DNA of 64,000 bases. It comes from Sophora flavescens (Eukaryota > Streptophyta > Magnoliopsida > Fabales > Fabaceae). Below the pieces are notes generated by a model. That model made no database searches. It was not told the DNA's origin and saw only the letters and a program-made list of their open reading frames with translations. The position numbers were made by a program, and so were the translations under genes. Numbering within the stretch: position 1 is the stretch's first letter; every line of letters starts with the position of its first letter. The stretch spans positions 50,307,667-50,371,666 of the forward strand of contig CM061067.1 of NCBI GenBank assembly GCA_030762895.1, in the 5' to 3' direction. This document shows, piece by piece, positions 10,246 through 23,001 of the stretch.

Positions 10246-11848
10246 GAATTCCTAAGGGATTATCGGATGGCTACATGTTATCTGTTGTTGGTCTGTATTT
10301 TATCTGTGGTCGTGGTGTTTTTGTGGAATTTGTTTTAAGTTGTGTTATTTATATCTGTGTTTATTTATTTGCGGTTAAGTGTTTATTTGCAGTTAAATGT
10401 TATAATGTGGTGATGCATGATCTGTCTGGAAATAATTGTTATGATGTTGTTGATTGAGGTTCGAGAAGCCTGACAATGGTCAGTGCGCAATTAATTAAAT
10501 GAGATAAAAGTTTTAAGAAGCTTCATGAGTAATATTCAGTATTTAATTGAGAGATATTGGAATATAATATGATTTAAATAATTATTGGAGAAAATAAGAA
10601 ATTTTGAAAATATTATTATTTTAATGGTTTATTAGTGTAAAAGAAAACCATGAGTCACACTAAGGACGTAACCGTGAAATTATTTTTGTACCGCTAATTT
10701 TTACGTAAGAAATTCCACAATATTATAAGAGTTACTTTATGAAATTAATCTTTGAAAATAACTTAATCATGAATTTAGAAAATTATTTAAAGAGAAAAAT
10801 ATCAAATTTTGACTTAAAAGTATTTTAAAACGCTAGACGACAATTAGTTCTGAAAACACGGTTACATAAAAGATTTTAGTATCATATTTTTTTTTCAATT
10901 TTCCCTTTTAGATGATTTACCAGAAACAAATTTTATGCAAACGGTGTAGACAGTGAGTTTGAACTTAGTAATCGAGATGTAGGGGAAATAGTGTTTTTAC
11001 GATGTTTTGGGATTTGTGTCTTAATTTCGGTGTAGTTTTGGACTGCGTGTCCTAATTTCGGGGTAGTTTTGGACTGCGTGTCATATGGGTTGTGTGTCCT
11101 AAGTTCGGGGTAAATAATATTATTCAAAGTGAATACTGTTTTCTATTACCACGAACCTAATCCCGAGGTATCGGTCTAGGGGTTTCGTGATTGAGCACTC
11201 GGACTTGATGTCTTGTGTTATTAATAAAAGTGTTAAGATGTCTAAAACTATGGTTGGTCGTAAGATTTTAACTCCGGCAAGGAAAGATTGAACACAAAGA
11301 AAAGCGTCAAGAACAAAATGTTTTACATGCATTTTAGACGGACATGCCTGTTTGTTAATCATGATATCATGGCGATATTCATGAATCGACGTATCATTGT
11401 GCCCTGGTTGGATAATGAAAAACCATATTCGGTGATCATTGCTCCTTAAATTGGACAGTGTGCTATGGTAACCATATTCGGTGATCACTGTGCCTTGTGT
11501 TGGACAGTGTGCTATGGTTTTGGCTTCGTGCCTTTTGCCTGCATGGCTATTGAGTTTGATCAACTCACCTCGGGGTCGGGATATCCGATGGAATTAGGTA
11601 TGAATTTCGATTACGAATATGAAGTGTTCATGCATAGTTTTAAATGATGATGTTTGGGGTGTGAAACCCATGGATAAACTATTTGCCTTATTATGAGTGT
11701 TTATGTTGTTATAAACTGGTATATGTGTATATGTTTTCTTTTATGTCACGCATGTAGTTATCGCGTTAAATCCATATATTGGTTTCTCACTCTTGCATGT
11801 TCTATTTCTGGTTTCTCTACTTGGGTATATATGTATGTTCGAGTCCAG

Positions 11849-11944
11849 ATGAACCGCTCAAGGAATATGACTTCTACAAGAAGAAGAAGGTTGTTTAGTT
11901 CAGAGCATGCTGATGCTGTTTACTTCTTGCATAGTCTCTGTTAG
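11849..11944 (+). pseudogene. LTR-internal ORF remnant (middle LTR)
   Basis: Second copy of the 31-codon ORF at 1293-1388, again directly after a CAG acceptor-like site. It differs at its C-terminus (FLHSLC for NLHSVR). Confidence 0.4.
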
Positions 11945-12251
11945 TTCCGACCAGCTTAGGTTTTGAGTAATATTATGTTTTGGAAGAACCTATACTTAGT
12001 AAGGTCTTGTTGTGTAAACAATTATGACGCAGTATAGAAGTGTGTTATATTTATATATCTCCATATTTGATGATGTTTACGTTGTCGTTGGATTGGTCGA
12101 AAAGAAAATAAAAAGGAACAAATTTTCTCACCGTTTTGAGGAAGATTAATAACTTAAGAAAATATTATTTTTCGAAAGCAACCAACGAATTAAAGTTTAA
12201 TTTTTCGCAACGAGTTAACCATGTAATGACCTAGGGAGGGTGTTACATTTG

Positions 12252-12263
12252 TGGTATCAGAGC
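12252..12263 (+). other. primer binding site of second A unit
   Basis: TGGTATCAGAGC, 4 bases after the LTR end at 12247. Confidence 0.9.
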
Positions 12264-12432
12264 TGGTCGAGTCTTTCGGGAATGTTGGGGAATAGGTTTG
12301 TTGTGTTGACGTTGTGTTTCCTCTGAATTAAGTTTTGTTTGAATCACTTCTTAGAAGTAATGTGTGTTAATATACTAATGCGCGTTTCATTTTTTGGGTG
12401 CGGTCTAACTGATTTTGTTCGGCAGGTCAGTT

Positions 12433-13617
12433 ATGGAACTCGCATCAGAAGCTGGACGTGGACGTGGACGAGGACGTGGACGCGGTCGTGGATGTGGTCG
12501 ATAAGGTGGTCCAGTTGGTGGCCGGGGCAACATGGATGAGAAATATGAAGAAGGAGTGAATTATGCCGCTCTGGCTATGGATAATGTGGCAGCTGCTATC
12601 GCATATCAAACTGCTACAATGTCTGCCCAGAACCAGCAGGAGCAGGCTCGAGCTGAGCAGGCAGGTGAAGGCAAAAATCTAACCGCTTTTAGACGTCAAG
12701 ATCCATCACAGTTTCATGGAGAAGTGGATCCTGTGAAAGCCGACTTATGGATTTAGGAGTTAGAGAAAATTTTTAAGCCGATTCACAGTCCTGAGGGAGT
12801 GAAGGTATCTTATGCCACTTTTCTGTTGGTAGGCGATGCTGAGTATTGGTGGAAGGGCACCGAACATCTGCTGGAAGCAGAGAATCAGGAGATTACTTGG
12901 GAAGTATTCCGAACCATCTTCTTAAACAAGTATTTGCCTCAAAGTGCACGAGTTGAGAAGGAGCATGAATTTTTGCAACTTCAGCAGAGGGATTTAACTG
13001 TTGGAGAGTACGCAGCAAAGTTTGAATCACTTGCCAAGTAATTTCACTTTTTTCAGAACAACCCAAACGAAGATTGGAAGTGCGAGAATTTTGAAAAAGG
13101 ATTGCGTTTCGAGATTAAAGAATCAGTACTACCATTAGAAATTCGGAATTTCCAAGCCTTAGTCGAGAAGTATAGAAAAATAGAGCTAATGAGGAAGGAA
13201 AAGGAAAACAAAGGAACTGTAGGAGGACCGGGAAGGTCAAAGGGTCAATTCCAGAACCAAAGGGGAAGACAAGCACAGAATGAACCTTATTTATGACCAC
13301 CGGGAAATAATCAGAATCAACAACATTATCGTCCTAATTTTGTTGCATCGAGAAGTGGAGGCCAGAAGAATCAAAACCTAGGTCAAGTTAGAAAATGTTA
13401 CAATTGTGGTGATCTGAAACATATGGCTAATACTTGCCCTTTGAAAGGAACTAAGTGTTACAACTGTGGTCAGGTGGGACATATCTCAAGGGAGTGCAAT
13501 GCTCCAAGGCGTGGACCTACTGTCAATAACACTAGCACTAATAAACCGATGACTACGGGCAGATGTGAAGGGAGCTGAGACTTCAGACTACGACGGTAAT
13601 ATTTTAACTATACTTTA
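12433..13617 (+). pseudogene. gag: family A Gag, second copy (several stops)
   Basis: Homolog of the Gag at 1877-3046. After the ATG it keeps a run of Arg-Gly dipeptides, then meets stops at about 12502 (TAA), 12754 (TAG), 13039 (TAA) and 13294 (TGA). A short deletion near 13560 shifts the C-terminus. Both CX2CX4HX4C zinc knuckles remain readable. It has more lesions than the first copy, yet the CAA that became TAA in the first copy is intact here, so the two copies decayed independently. Confidence 0.9.
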
Positions 13618-14127
13618 AATCGGACTCAACACATTCTTTCATTTCGATAGAATGTATGAAGTATTTGAGGTGGTCTATTTCTTCTTTGTCACGTGATGTG
13701 ATGTTTTAGACTTCAATTTTTCAACCAGTTATTTTGAAATTCTATATGTCTGAATTATCCTGTTGTTATTCGGAATGGACATTTTCTTGATAAAAGAAGT
13801 CTCTCTATGAGACTTAGTCTAGTCACTTTTACGTTTGGTGGAAGTGATCCAGTCTGAATTCTTGTCGGACTAATATCCTTTTAAAATTGTTGTTTCGTAA
13901 TGTTCTTGTGAGAGAAGGAGCTTTCTTAGATTCATGTTAGTAAATGTGTACCGATCATACATTTTTACATATACAAACCTATTAGAGAATCTTTTTACGC
14001 ACAGGACATTCTGTATTCGTTTCAAAGTGATAAAATTCTTCTATATACTTTCTTGTGAAAGTAAGAGATTGGAGATTGAGAAACCCTGTCTAGCTTCGAG
14101 GACGAAATTTTTTTTAGAGGGGTAGTC
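13618..14127 (+). other. non-coding tail of second A unit with polypurine tract
   Basis: Counterpart of 3047-3555; purine tract AGAGGGGTAG before the LTR start. No gene. Confidence 0.7.
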
Positions 14128-15983
14128 TGTAACACCCCGACTTTCCTCTGTTTTCTAATATCAGAAATTTATATAATTATGTTTACATTTTTATTTGAGA
14201 CTTAGAAAATTATTTTAATTATTCCGAAACCATAGTTATACTCTACTTGACGGTAGAGAGTCACAAGGGGTGAGTCATGGGATGACTACCCTTAGTCATG
14301 ATTACATTTTAGGAGGAAAAGACTAAATTACCCTTTATGTTGGTTTTATTTACAAATTTGCCATTGTACAAGATTGCTAATTTACCCCTCAAAATTGGCA
14401 CTTTGGATCCAAATTCCCTTCAAACCCCACGGCCCAAGCACTCCATGAAGCCATCCTCACTTCTATAAAAGTCTAGAGTCATCATCTTCACCAAACTTTG
14501 TCATTTCCACCATTAAACCCTAAGTTGCCATAGCTTGATTTTGTGAAGGAAGTTGGAGATTTCTTGCTCATTTCTTGATTCCAAGAGGTCAACCTTACTC
14601 ATCTTCCTTGTTTAGCATCATGTTCTTCATTTACTTTCATGATTTAAAGCCTTAATCATCTTTTCGATTTTCTAGATCTAGAACTTTGAAAAATCATAGT
14701 AAATCATAGAAAAATCCTAAAAATGTGAAACCAATTTGTATGATCCTATTATCCTCTCTATATTCAAGATCCAAGAGTGTGCATAAAAATAAATTTTCGT
14801 GCCTAGTTGACCTAAAGATGCCGAACCTATGTCTTGGTGGGGGGAGGATTTTGTTCATTTTCTTTACATGATCCGATCTTATAAGTTATGTAGGTATTGG
14901 ATCTATGTTGTTTGAAATGAATCAAGGTCTCTAAGCTAATTTAGTTGTCATGGCTGAAATTTAATTGTTTGAGGATTGGAAGATTTAATTTCAATCTTTG
15001 TACAATGATCATTGATTTAGGGTTTTAAGTAACTAGGAATCATTAATCCAAGAGTTTAGAAATTTTAGAGATTTCTAACCCCAAAGTCAGCCCTTGACCG
15101 AAACCAACATGTAGGATTTTAGGCTTGATTCAGTTGTTTGTTTGTTGATTGAGTGTTATGTTTAATGAAGGATAAGCTAGATTATCATCTACGTGCATTG
15201 ACGGTTTTCAGATTCACGACAAAGTTTTAAATCGGAAGCTAAATTCTTCGAGAGATAAGAGGGGAATCCCTAAGGGATTATCAGATGGCTACATGCTATC
15301 TGTTGTTGGTCTGTATTTTATCTGTGGTCGTGGTGTTTTTGTGTAATTTGTTTTAAGTTGTGTTATTTATATCTGTGTTTATTTATTTGTGGTTAAGTGT
15401 TTATTTGCAGTTAAATGTTATAATGTGGTGATGCATGATCTGTCTGGAAATAATTGTTATGATGTTGTTGATTGTGGTTTGAGAAGCCTGACAGTGGTCA
15501 GTGCGCAATTTATTAAATGAGATAAAAGTTTTAAGAAGCTTCATGAGTAATATTCAATATTTAATTGAGAGATATTGGAATATAATATGATTTAAATAAT
15601 TATTGGAGAAAATAAGAAATTTCGAAAATATTATTATTTTAATGATTTATTAGTGTAAAAGTAAAATATTAGTCACAGTAAGGATGTAACTGTGAAATTA
15701 TTTTTTGTACTGCTAATTTTTACGTAAGAAATTCCGTAATATTATAAGAAGTTACTTTATGAAATTAATCTTCGAAAATAACTTAATCGTGAATTTAGAA
15801 AATTATTTAAAGAGAAAAATATCAAATTTTGACTTAAAAGTATTTTAAAACGCTAGACGACAATTAGTTCTGAAAACACGGTTACATAAAAGATTTTAGT
15901 ATCAGATGTTTTTTTCAATTTTCCCTTTGAGATGATTTTCCAGAAACAAATTTTACGCAAACAGTGTAGACAGTGAGTATGAA
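14128..15983 (+). mobile_element. third family A LTR, truncated at its 3' side
   Basis: Starts TGTAACACCCCG. Compared with the middle LTR it lacks 278 bases (3691-3968), with the 4-base repeat GAGT at the break. Homology stops near 15983, in the middle of the LTR, and unrelated host sequence follows. Confidence 0.85.
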
Positions 15984-16679
15984 TTATTAATTATCAAGTG
16001 AAAATTATTGATGTACATAACTAAATTCACAAAATAATTAAGGCTTATAAAAAGCTTACATCATCGACGATTTTCATGAACAGAAAAGGAAATTATTAGA
16101 GGACTAATTGGATTGGTTGTAATTGATTCATTGTAAGGAGTTAGAGTACCCCTTACACACTCACTAATACATTATTTTGTTTGATGATAAAAAAAATGTC
16201 ATAAGCATTATTAATTTGGTGTAAAAAAAAATTAAGATTAGCATTCTTGTTCACTTCAGGGGAAAAAAAATATTACTTTTAAAAGCATCAAGTTTTGTTA
16301 CATTTCTAATATAAGGGTTGAAGTATCCATTTTACTCTTTTTTAATCAAGCAAAGAAAATAATATTATAGGGATTGTACAAGAGGTATTCCAAACCTTTT
16401 TACTCCTTTAATAAAAAAATTCGTTGTTCCATAAAAAAAACTATATATCATACCAAATAATGAGAAATTTTGAAGAAACAACTAATGAATAGTTATCAGA
16501 GTTCGACAATCATACATAAGTGGGCGATATCCATAAAGAGATAAGAATGCTAAATTCATATTGTAGGCATCTATCAGGTAGAAGTCATATATACTTTGCT
16601 TAAAAAGATTCATACTACAAACCATTAGTGCATAAATAATCAACTATGTGAGTAAGAGTTATTGGTAAAGGTTGCTTAC
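15984..16679. other. AT-rich sequence, probably intron of the minus-strand host gene
   Basis: No coding stretch or repeat was recognised. It follows a GT donor at 16674-16679 on the minus strand. Confidence 0.4.
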
Positions 16680-16967
16680 CCTGTGAATTGCATTGAGCTA
16701 ACACCTTGCTGCCTGGGACCATTAGGCATAGTTGTCTGGAGATTATAATGATTGTTCTGATTATCATATAACGGGGAATACCTATACAATGAGGGAAACC
16801 ATTTATTATAATGAATATGTTGACATGTTCAATAAATGGCTATATATATCAAAATGGAACATGTGAAGGTCAATGATTTGATACGTAGGAGGCACTGAAA
16901 ATCCCGAGCCAAAGGGGTTACTTGTAGTCACAAGTGGACTAGGTTGTGGATGATAACCAGGGTACAT
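16680..16967 (-). pseudogene. host gene exons 6 (main part) and 7
   Basis: Exon 6 continues from the copia insertion (ATGTACCC at 16967 on the minus strand) to a donor CCTAC/GTATCA at 16885. Exon 7 runs 16781-16680 from TATAG/G to CACAGG/GTAAGC. Together they encode Pro/Asn/Gln-rich sequence including YSPLYDNQNNHYN and MPNGPRQQGVSS. Both are open in the phase set by the upstream exons. Confidence 0.65.
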
Positions 16968-17047
16968 TGTGAGAGATTTTCAAAATCCTTATTAAAAGGT
17001 TACTTGGTAACGGTTAAAGGTGTATAGTTGATATACAAACGTTGATT

Positions 17048-17106
17048 TGTAGAGTGGTTGAGTCCCTTCATTGTAAACTATGTGGTCCATGTTCAAGTCC
17101 TAGTGC
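17048..17106 (+). repeat. tRNA-like (SINE-type) module in copia F LTR, plus orientation
   Basis: GTAGAGTGGTTGAG resembles a pol III A box and GTTCAAGTCC (17091-17100) a B box. The 3' LTR has the same module at about 22240-22300. Not a real tRNA: no cloverleaf could be drawn. Confidence 0.45.
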
Positions 17107-17127
17107 CTGCACCAAAATTTTAATAAA

Positions 17128-17204
17128 AAGAGACGTTGGCAGGACTTGAACACGGTCCCCGAAGGTTGATAGGGCGCATCCGTTGACCGCTAGGCCGACA
17201 GTTT
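17128..17204 (-). repeat. tRNA-like module in copia F LTR, minus orientation
   Basis: On the minus strand CCTAGCGGTCAACGG (A-box-like) is followed by GTTCAAGTCC (B-box-like). It faces the preceding module. In the 3' LTR the B box of this module is gone. Confidence 0.4.
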
Positions 17205-17687
17205 CTCTATGATATTAGTGTAACTTTAATATTACTTAAGTCATTATTTTTACCGTTGCAGAATCCTTTGAAAGGTTGTTTTGCTTCACCAAGTGACATG
17301 AGTTGGTCTATAAATAGAACCATCTGCATGCAGTGAAGGATACGAAAAAACTCAGATTCTCTCAACCATTCTTCATCCAAATCACCTTCTTTTATCCCTT
17401 ATGCGTAGAGAGAGTTAAGGAGACTATTGTTCTGTAAACTGCCATTGTCGATACGATTGGTTTAGGGTGTCCAAACCAAACCAAGGTTCTCCATTGTATC
17501 CTGAAGGGGATTCGCCAGTTACACCTGTTGCATCCAATCTACAAGGAGAGATTGGTGGGGGGCGAATCAAACCTAAAGCCTAGTGTTCCTACACGCCTTG
17601 GAGATTGCGTATTACCGTTGTTCTTTTCTTCTTTGGTGCAGGCCAGACCCCATTATCTAACAATCTTTAGGTTCGATTTCTGTAACA

Positions 17688-18494
17688 ATGGCTGCAACGT
17701 TGAAGGAGATGACTTCTGACTTTATGAAACTTGAGAGGTTCGAAGGTGGAAACTTTCATCGTTGGAAAAAGAAGATACACTTCCTTATTACAACATTGAA
17801 GGTGGCATATGGGTTGAACACACCAAGACTAGAGTAAAGAGAAGATGAGACCATCAATGAGACTCGTGAGAGGAACAAGTGGGTTAATGATGACTACATT
17901 TGCATGGGGCATATTTTGAATGGCATGACCGACTCACTGTTTGATGTGTATCAAAATACGGGATCCTCCAAAGAACTATGGGAGAAACTTGAGGCAAGAT
18001 ACATGATGGAGGACGCAACAAGTAAGAAATTTCTTGTTAGTCGTTTTAATAATTATAAAATGGTTGATGGTATGCCTATCATGGAACAAATGCATGAAAT
18101 TGAACGTATTCTCAGTAACTACAAACAACATAATATGCACATGGATGAAACCATCATTGTCTCCTCAATCATTGACAAACTTCCACCTTCATAGAAAGAC
18201 TTTAAAAGAAGTCTTAAACATCGAAAAGATCACATTTCTCTTGAACAATTGGGTAATCACCTTTGTTTAGAAGAAGAGTATCGAAAACAAGATGATACTA
18301 AAGAACATTCTGTTCATGAGAAGGTGCATGTAGTAGAGGAAGGAAAATCTGGTAAGTCCTCTAAAAAGAGGAATCGAGAATTTGGAAAATCTCATGAAAA
18401 TAATAATGAGAATGACTACAAGAAAAATAAAAATAAAAATGGTTGTTTCTATTGTGGAAAACCAGGACATTTCAAAGGAATTGTCATCTCCTGA
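17688..18494 (+). pseudogene. gag: copia F Gag
   Basis: Starts with the ATG at 17688 (MAATLKEM). Contains the copia UBN2/gag pattern (FHRWKKKIHF, SSKELWEKLEARY, KLPPS) and one CCHC knuckle beginning CFYCGKPGHF. In-frame stops lie at about 17835 (TAA) and 18192 (TAG). A one-base shift between the His and last Cys of the knuckle moves the rest into the pol frame; the A-run there is one base short for a continuous CCHC. Confidence 0.85.
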
Positions 18495-21400
18495 AAAAGG
18501 AAAAAGAGAAGGACTCTAGTGCAACAAAGGACAATCTTGTTGCGGTCATTTCCGAAATCAACATGATAGAAGATGTTGGATCATGGTGGATTGACTCCGG
18601 TGCAAGTCGCCATATGTGTAAGAACAAGGATCTCCTCAAGACAATTAATGAAGAAGATGGAACCGTTCTATATATGGGAAATGCATCAACTGTCCAAGTT
18701 AAAGGCAAATGGACGGTGGAACTAGAATTCACTTCGGGAAAAGTAGTCACTCTTATAGATGTTTATTATGTACCAGATGTTAGGAAGAATTTAATTTCTG
18801 TACCGTTACTTAATAAGTACGGGTTCAAATGTGTATTTGAGGGAGACAAGTTTATTCTCTCTAAGGGAGGAATGTTTATAGGAAAAGGATACCTTTGTGA
18901 GAATATGTTCAAACTCAATATTATTAATGATAATAGATTTATTTATGCTTATATTGTTGAGTCTTGTAATTTATGGCATTCTTATTTAGGACATGTTAAT
19001 TTTAGGAAAATGGATGAAATGATGAATTCATGTTTAATTGCTAAAACAAGTAGAATTTCGGATGCATGTACAACTTGTATGCTAACTAAGATAACTAGAT
19101 TTCCTTTTCCTAGAGTTGAAAGAAGTTCTAAAGTGTTAGATTTAATTCATTCTGATGTATGTGATTTACATGGTTGGCCCACTATAGGTGGTAAAAAATA
19201 TTTTGTGACATTCGTAGATGATTGTACTAGATATTGCTATGTATATTTAATGCATTCAAAGGATGAAGGGTTAGATAAATTTAAGATATTTAAAACAGAA
19301 GTAGAACTTCAACATGAAACATTTATTAAATGTTTTAGGAGTGATAGAGGAGGAGAGTTCTATAACCCTAGTTACTTTGAGTCTACTGGAATAATTCACC
19401 AAACAACCGCACCTTATTCCCCACAACAAAACGGCATAGCTGAAAGGAAAAATAGGGTATTAGAAGAAATGGTAAATGCAATGCTATCATATTCTGGTCT
19501 AGCAAAGGGTTATTGGGGAGAACCCTTGTTGACGGCTTGTTATATATTGAAGAGAGTTCCAAACAAAAGGAACAAAATAACCCCATATGAACTTTGAAAA
19601 AATAGAAAGCCCAACCTTGACTATTTCAAAGTTTGGGGTTGTAGGGCAATAGTAAAAGTTCCCGAACCAAAAAGAAAGAAATTAGGTGAAAGGGGAATTG
19701 AATGTGTGTTCCTGGGCTATGCTAAAAATAGCAAAGCATATAGATTCATGGTTATAGAATCTAATGACTCATATATATCCTGTAAATACAGTAATTGAGT
19801 CTAGGGATGCTATCTTTCAAGAAGATAGGTTTAACTCAATTCCAAGTCACAAAATTAATGTTCATAGTAATGCACATAATCTAGAAACCAATGTATTTAA
19901 TAATAATACTTTAGAGAGTTCAGAACTTAGAAGAAGTCAGAGAGCTAGGAAAGAGAAAACTTATGGACCAGACTTTTTCATGTTCCTTGTTGAAGGAACA
20001 AGAGAGTCCATAGACAGTTATGGACCAATATGTTATAATACAACAGGTGATCCAGAAACATTTGAAGAGGCAATAAAGTCTCAAGATGCCGCTTTCTGGA
20101 AGGAAGCTATACAAGAGGAAATAGACTCAATAATGGGGAATAAAATGTGGAAATTAGTAGACCTCCCACCTGGTTCCAAACCTATAGGATGTAAATGGAT
20201 TTTCAAAAGGAAAATGAAGGTAGATGGAACCATAGATAAGTTTAAGGCAAGACTAGTTGCTAAGGGATTTACACAAAAGATGGCATTGACTATTTTGAAA
20301 CATATGCACATGTGGCAAGAATTGCCTCAATTAGAGTGCTATTGGCACTTGCATCCATCTATAAGTTTGTCATTCATCAAATGGATGTGAAAACAACATT
20401 TCTTAATGGGGAATTGGATGAAGAGGTGTATATGTCACAACCTGAAGGGTTTGTGGTTAATGGTCAAGAAAAGAAGGTGTGTAAATTGAATAAGTCATTG
20501 TATGGACTAATACAAGCTCCTAAACAATGGCATCAAAAGTTTGATCAAGTTGTGCTAGCTAGTGGATATAAAATAAATGAATCTGACAAGTGTATTTATA
20601 GTAAATTCCATAATGGAAAAGGTGTTATGATTTGTTTATATGTTGATGATATGTTAATATTTGGTACTGATCTAGATGGGGTGGAAAAAACTAAGAGTTT
20701 CCTCTCTAGTAATTTTGATATGAAAGACTTAGGGGAAGCCGATGTGATACTAGGGATTAGAATAATAAGAGATGATGAGAACATAGGTTTGTCCCAATCT
20801 TATTATATAGAAAAGGTGTTAAAGAAATTTAATGAATTTGATTGTCAATCTGTTGTTACTCCCTTTGATCATAACACTAATTTAGTACCAAATAAAGGTT
20901 GTCCAGTAGCACAACTTGAATACTCAGAAGTAATTGGATGCTTAATGTATGCCATGACATGTACTAGACCAGACATTGCATATGCTGCAGGGAGACTAAC
21001 TAAGTATACAAGTAATCCAAGCAAAGACCATTGGCATGATGTCCGAAGAGTATTGAAATACTTGAAGGGGACAATGAATTATAGTTTGAACTATAATGGG
21101 TATCCTTCAGTATTAGAAGGTTACACGGATGCCAGTAGGGTGACTTATACAGAAGATCATGCTTCAACAAGCGGTTGGGTCTTCACACTTGGTGGGGGTG
21201 CTATTTCTTGGGGTTCCAAGAAACAAACTTGCATTGCTGACTCCACCATGGCTGCAGAATTCATAGCATTGGCAGCAACAAGCAAAGAAGCTGAATGGCT
21301 TAGAAATTTGATGTATGAGATACCAATTTGGCCAAAGCCAATAGCACCAATATCCATACATTGTGATAGTCAATCAACACTATCAAAGGCATATAGCCAG

Positions 21401-21628
21401 GTTTATAATGGAAAGTCCAGGCACATTGGGCTAATACATAGCTATGTAAAAGATTTGATTACAAATGGAGTAATATCCATAGTCTTTGTGAAAACAGAGA
21501 TGAATCTTGCAGATCATTTGACGAAAGGACTCACAAGGGATATGGTGTTGAAAACATCATTAGGGATGGGACTCAAGCCCATATCTACACGATCACCAAT
21601 GGTGGAAACCCAACTCACACTTGAGTAG
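18495..21628 (+). pseudogene. pol: copia F polyprotein: protease, integrase, RT, RNase H
   Basis: Protease active site WWIDSGASRHM near 18590. Integrase with LWHSYLGHV, then D (IHSDVCD), D (RSDRGGEF) and E (NGIAERKN), a DDE core. A TGA at 19595-19597 and a frame change near 19775 interrupt it. Reverse transcriptase from WKEAIQEEIDSI, with a frameshift near 20280 before RIASIRVLLALAS, and an intact YVDDM. RNase H has GYTDAS..., TMAAEFIAL and LADHLTKGL. The C-terminal frame from 20312 to the TAG at 21626 is unbroken for 438 codons. Three or more lesions make the element defective. Confidence 0.9.
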
Positions 21629-22148
21629 CATCAAGTCTTGAGTTCTATGGGCCAAAGTACACTATGAGAGTGATTGCAAGTACTTGACAAATAGATACAT
21701 CCCAAGGTTTAAAAGTACTTGGAAACCATAAGGACATAAAAGAAAAGGGTGAGCTTTTGCCCTTAATGGACCTATAGCATATATGTTCTGAGGTGCCCAA
21801 CTTATGGGGGGTGCTTCAGGTAAAGTCCACCTATGTGAGAGTGAAGTATGGTCGCTTCTTAGAGTTGGGCTTGACTCTGTAAGCTCTCATGAAAAGGATA
21901 CACGACACAAGGCCTTACCAAATGTGTCACACTACCACGTCGTTCAATGGTACCGAGATTTCATGTGTAAGTCATGCACGCTTGTTCTAATGAATATTTG
22001 GTTCAAAGCTTGTCTACCATTTTATTCGGGGATGAGTGAAACCCATGGCTTACTAAGTAAAGGTTCAAATCTCCAAGATACTTTTGTCTGAAAGCTTGCG
22101 ATTTCCGGAATAATGGGATTTGGATTTATTTTGAAAATGGTGGGGGAT
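21629..22148 (+). other. copia F 3' untranslated region and polypurine tract
   Basis: No gene. Ends AAAATGGTGGGGGAT just before the 3' LTR. Confidence 0.65.
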
Positions 22149-22856
22149 TGTGGGATATTTTCAAAATCCTTATTAAAATGTTGCTTGGTAATGGTTAAAT
22201 TAATATAATGGTGTATAGTTGATATATAGATGTTGATTGGTAGAGTGGTTGAGTCCCTTCATTATAAACTATGCGGTCCATGTTCAAGTCCTAGCGCCTG
22301 CAGATTTTGAATTTTTATGTTAGTTATGTAACTGACCAAAACTTTAATAAAAACCCGAAGGTTGATGGGGCGCATCCGCTGACCGCTAGGCCGACAGTTT
22401 CTCTATGATATTAGTGTAACTTTAATATTACTTAAGTCAATATTTTTACTGTTGTAGAATCCTTTGAAAGGTTGTTTTCTTTACCAAGTGACATGAGTTG
22501 GTCTATAAATAGAATCATCTACATGCAGTGAAGGATATGAAAAATCTCATAATCTCTCAACCATTCTTCATCCAAATCACCTTCTTTTCTCCCTTATGCA
22601 CAGAGAGAGATAAGGAGACTATTGTTTTGTAAACTGCCATTGTCGATATGATTGGTTTAGGGTGTGCAAACCAAACCAAGGTTCTCCATTGTATCCTGAA
22701 GGGGATTCACCAGTTACACCTGTTGCATCCAATCTACGAGGAGAGATTGGTGGGGGAGAATCGAACCTAAAGCCTAGTGTTCCTACACGCCTTGGAGATT
22801 GCGCATTACCTTTGTTCTTCTCTTCTTTGTTGCAGGCCAGACCCCATTATCTAACA
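22149..22856 (+). repeat. 3' LTR of copia F
   Basis: Starts TGTGGGATATTTTC and ends CCATTATCTAACA, followed by TACAT. Similar to the 5' LTR, but with a different short stretch between the two tRNA-like modules. Confidence 0.9.
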
Positions 22857-23001
22857 TACATTGCAGCCCTATATATATCAATAAAATTAAGTTAGACTTT
22901 CAACAGCTTGAGATAACATAATCATGAACTGAATTTAAAGTTACTTAATTTTCCATAATGTAATTATAAAAATAGATAAATAATATAAATAAAAAGCGTA
23001 C

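Larger units (their letters stand above)
3556..12247 (+). mobile_element. middle LTR of family A, shared by two units, split by element B
   Basis: Starts TGTAACACCCCG and ends GGGTGTTACA. Removing element B and one GTAAA leaves about 3391 bases. It serves both as the right LTR of the first gag unit and the left LTR of the second. It contains a TATA box, two conserved splice-donor-like sites and an LTR-internal ORF start, described separately. Such long LTRs with this start and an iMet primer site fit plant Ty3/gypsy elements. Confidence 0.85.
16968..17662 (+). repeat. 5' LTR of copia F
   Basis: Starts TGTGAGAGATTTTC, ends CCATTATCTAACA. Contains a TATA-like GTCTATAAATAG at 17309-17320, also found in the 3' LTR, and two tRNA-like modules. 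Confidence 0.9.
16968..22856 (+). mobile_element. Ty1/copia element F, complete with target duplication
   Basis: 5889 bases with TACAT on both sides (16963-16967, 22857-22861). LTRs 695 and 708 bases, starting TGTG and ending ..ATCTAACA. Internal gag, protease, integrase, reverse transcriptase and RNase H appear in copia order, with stops and frameshifts. No standard TGGTATCAGAGC primer site follows the 5' LTR; which tRNA primes it is unclear. Confidence 0.93.

Noticed and set aside
17048..17204. tRNA genes in the copia LTR
   Set aside because: Only A/B-box-like pieces are present; no acceptor stem or anticodon arm can be formed.
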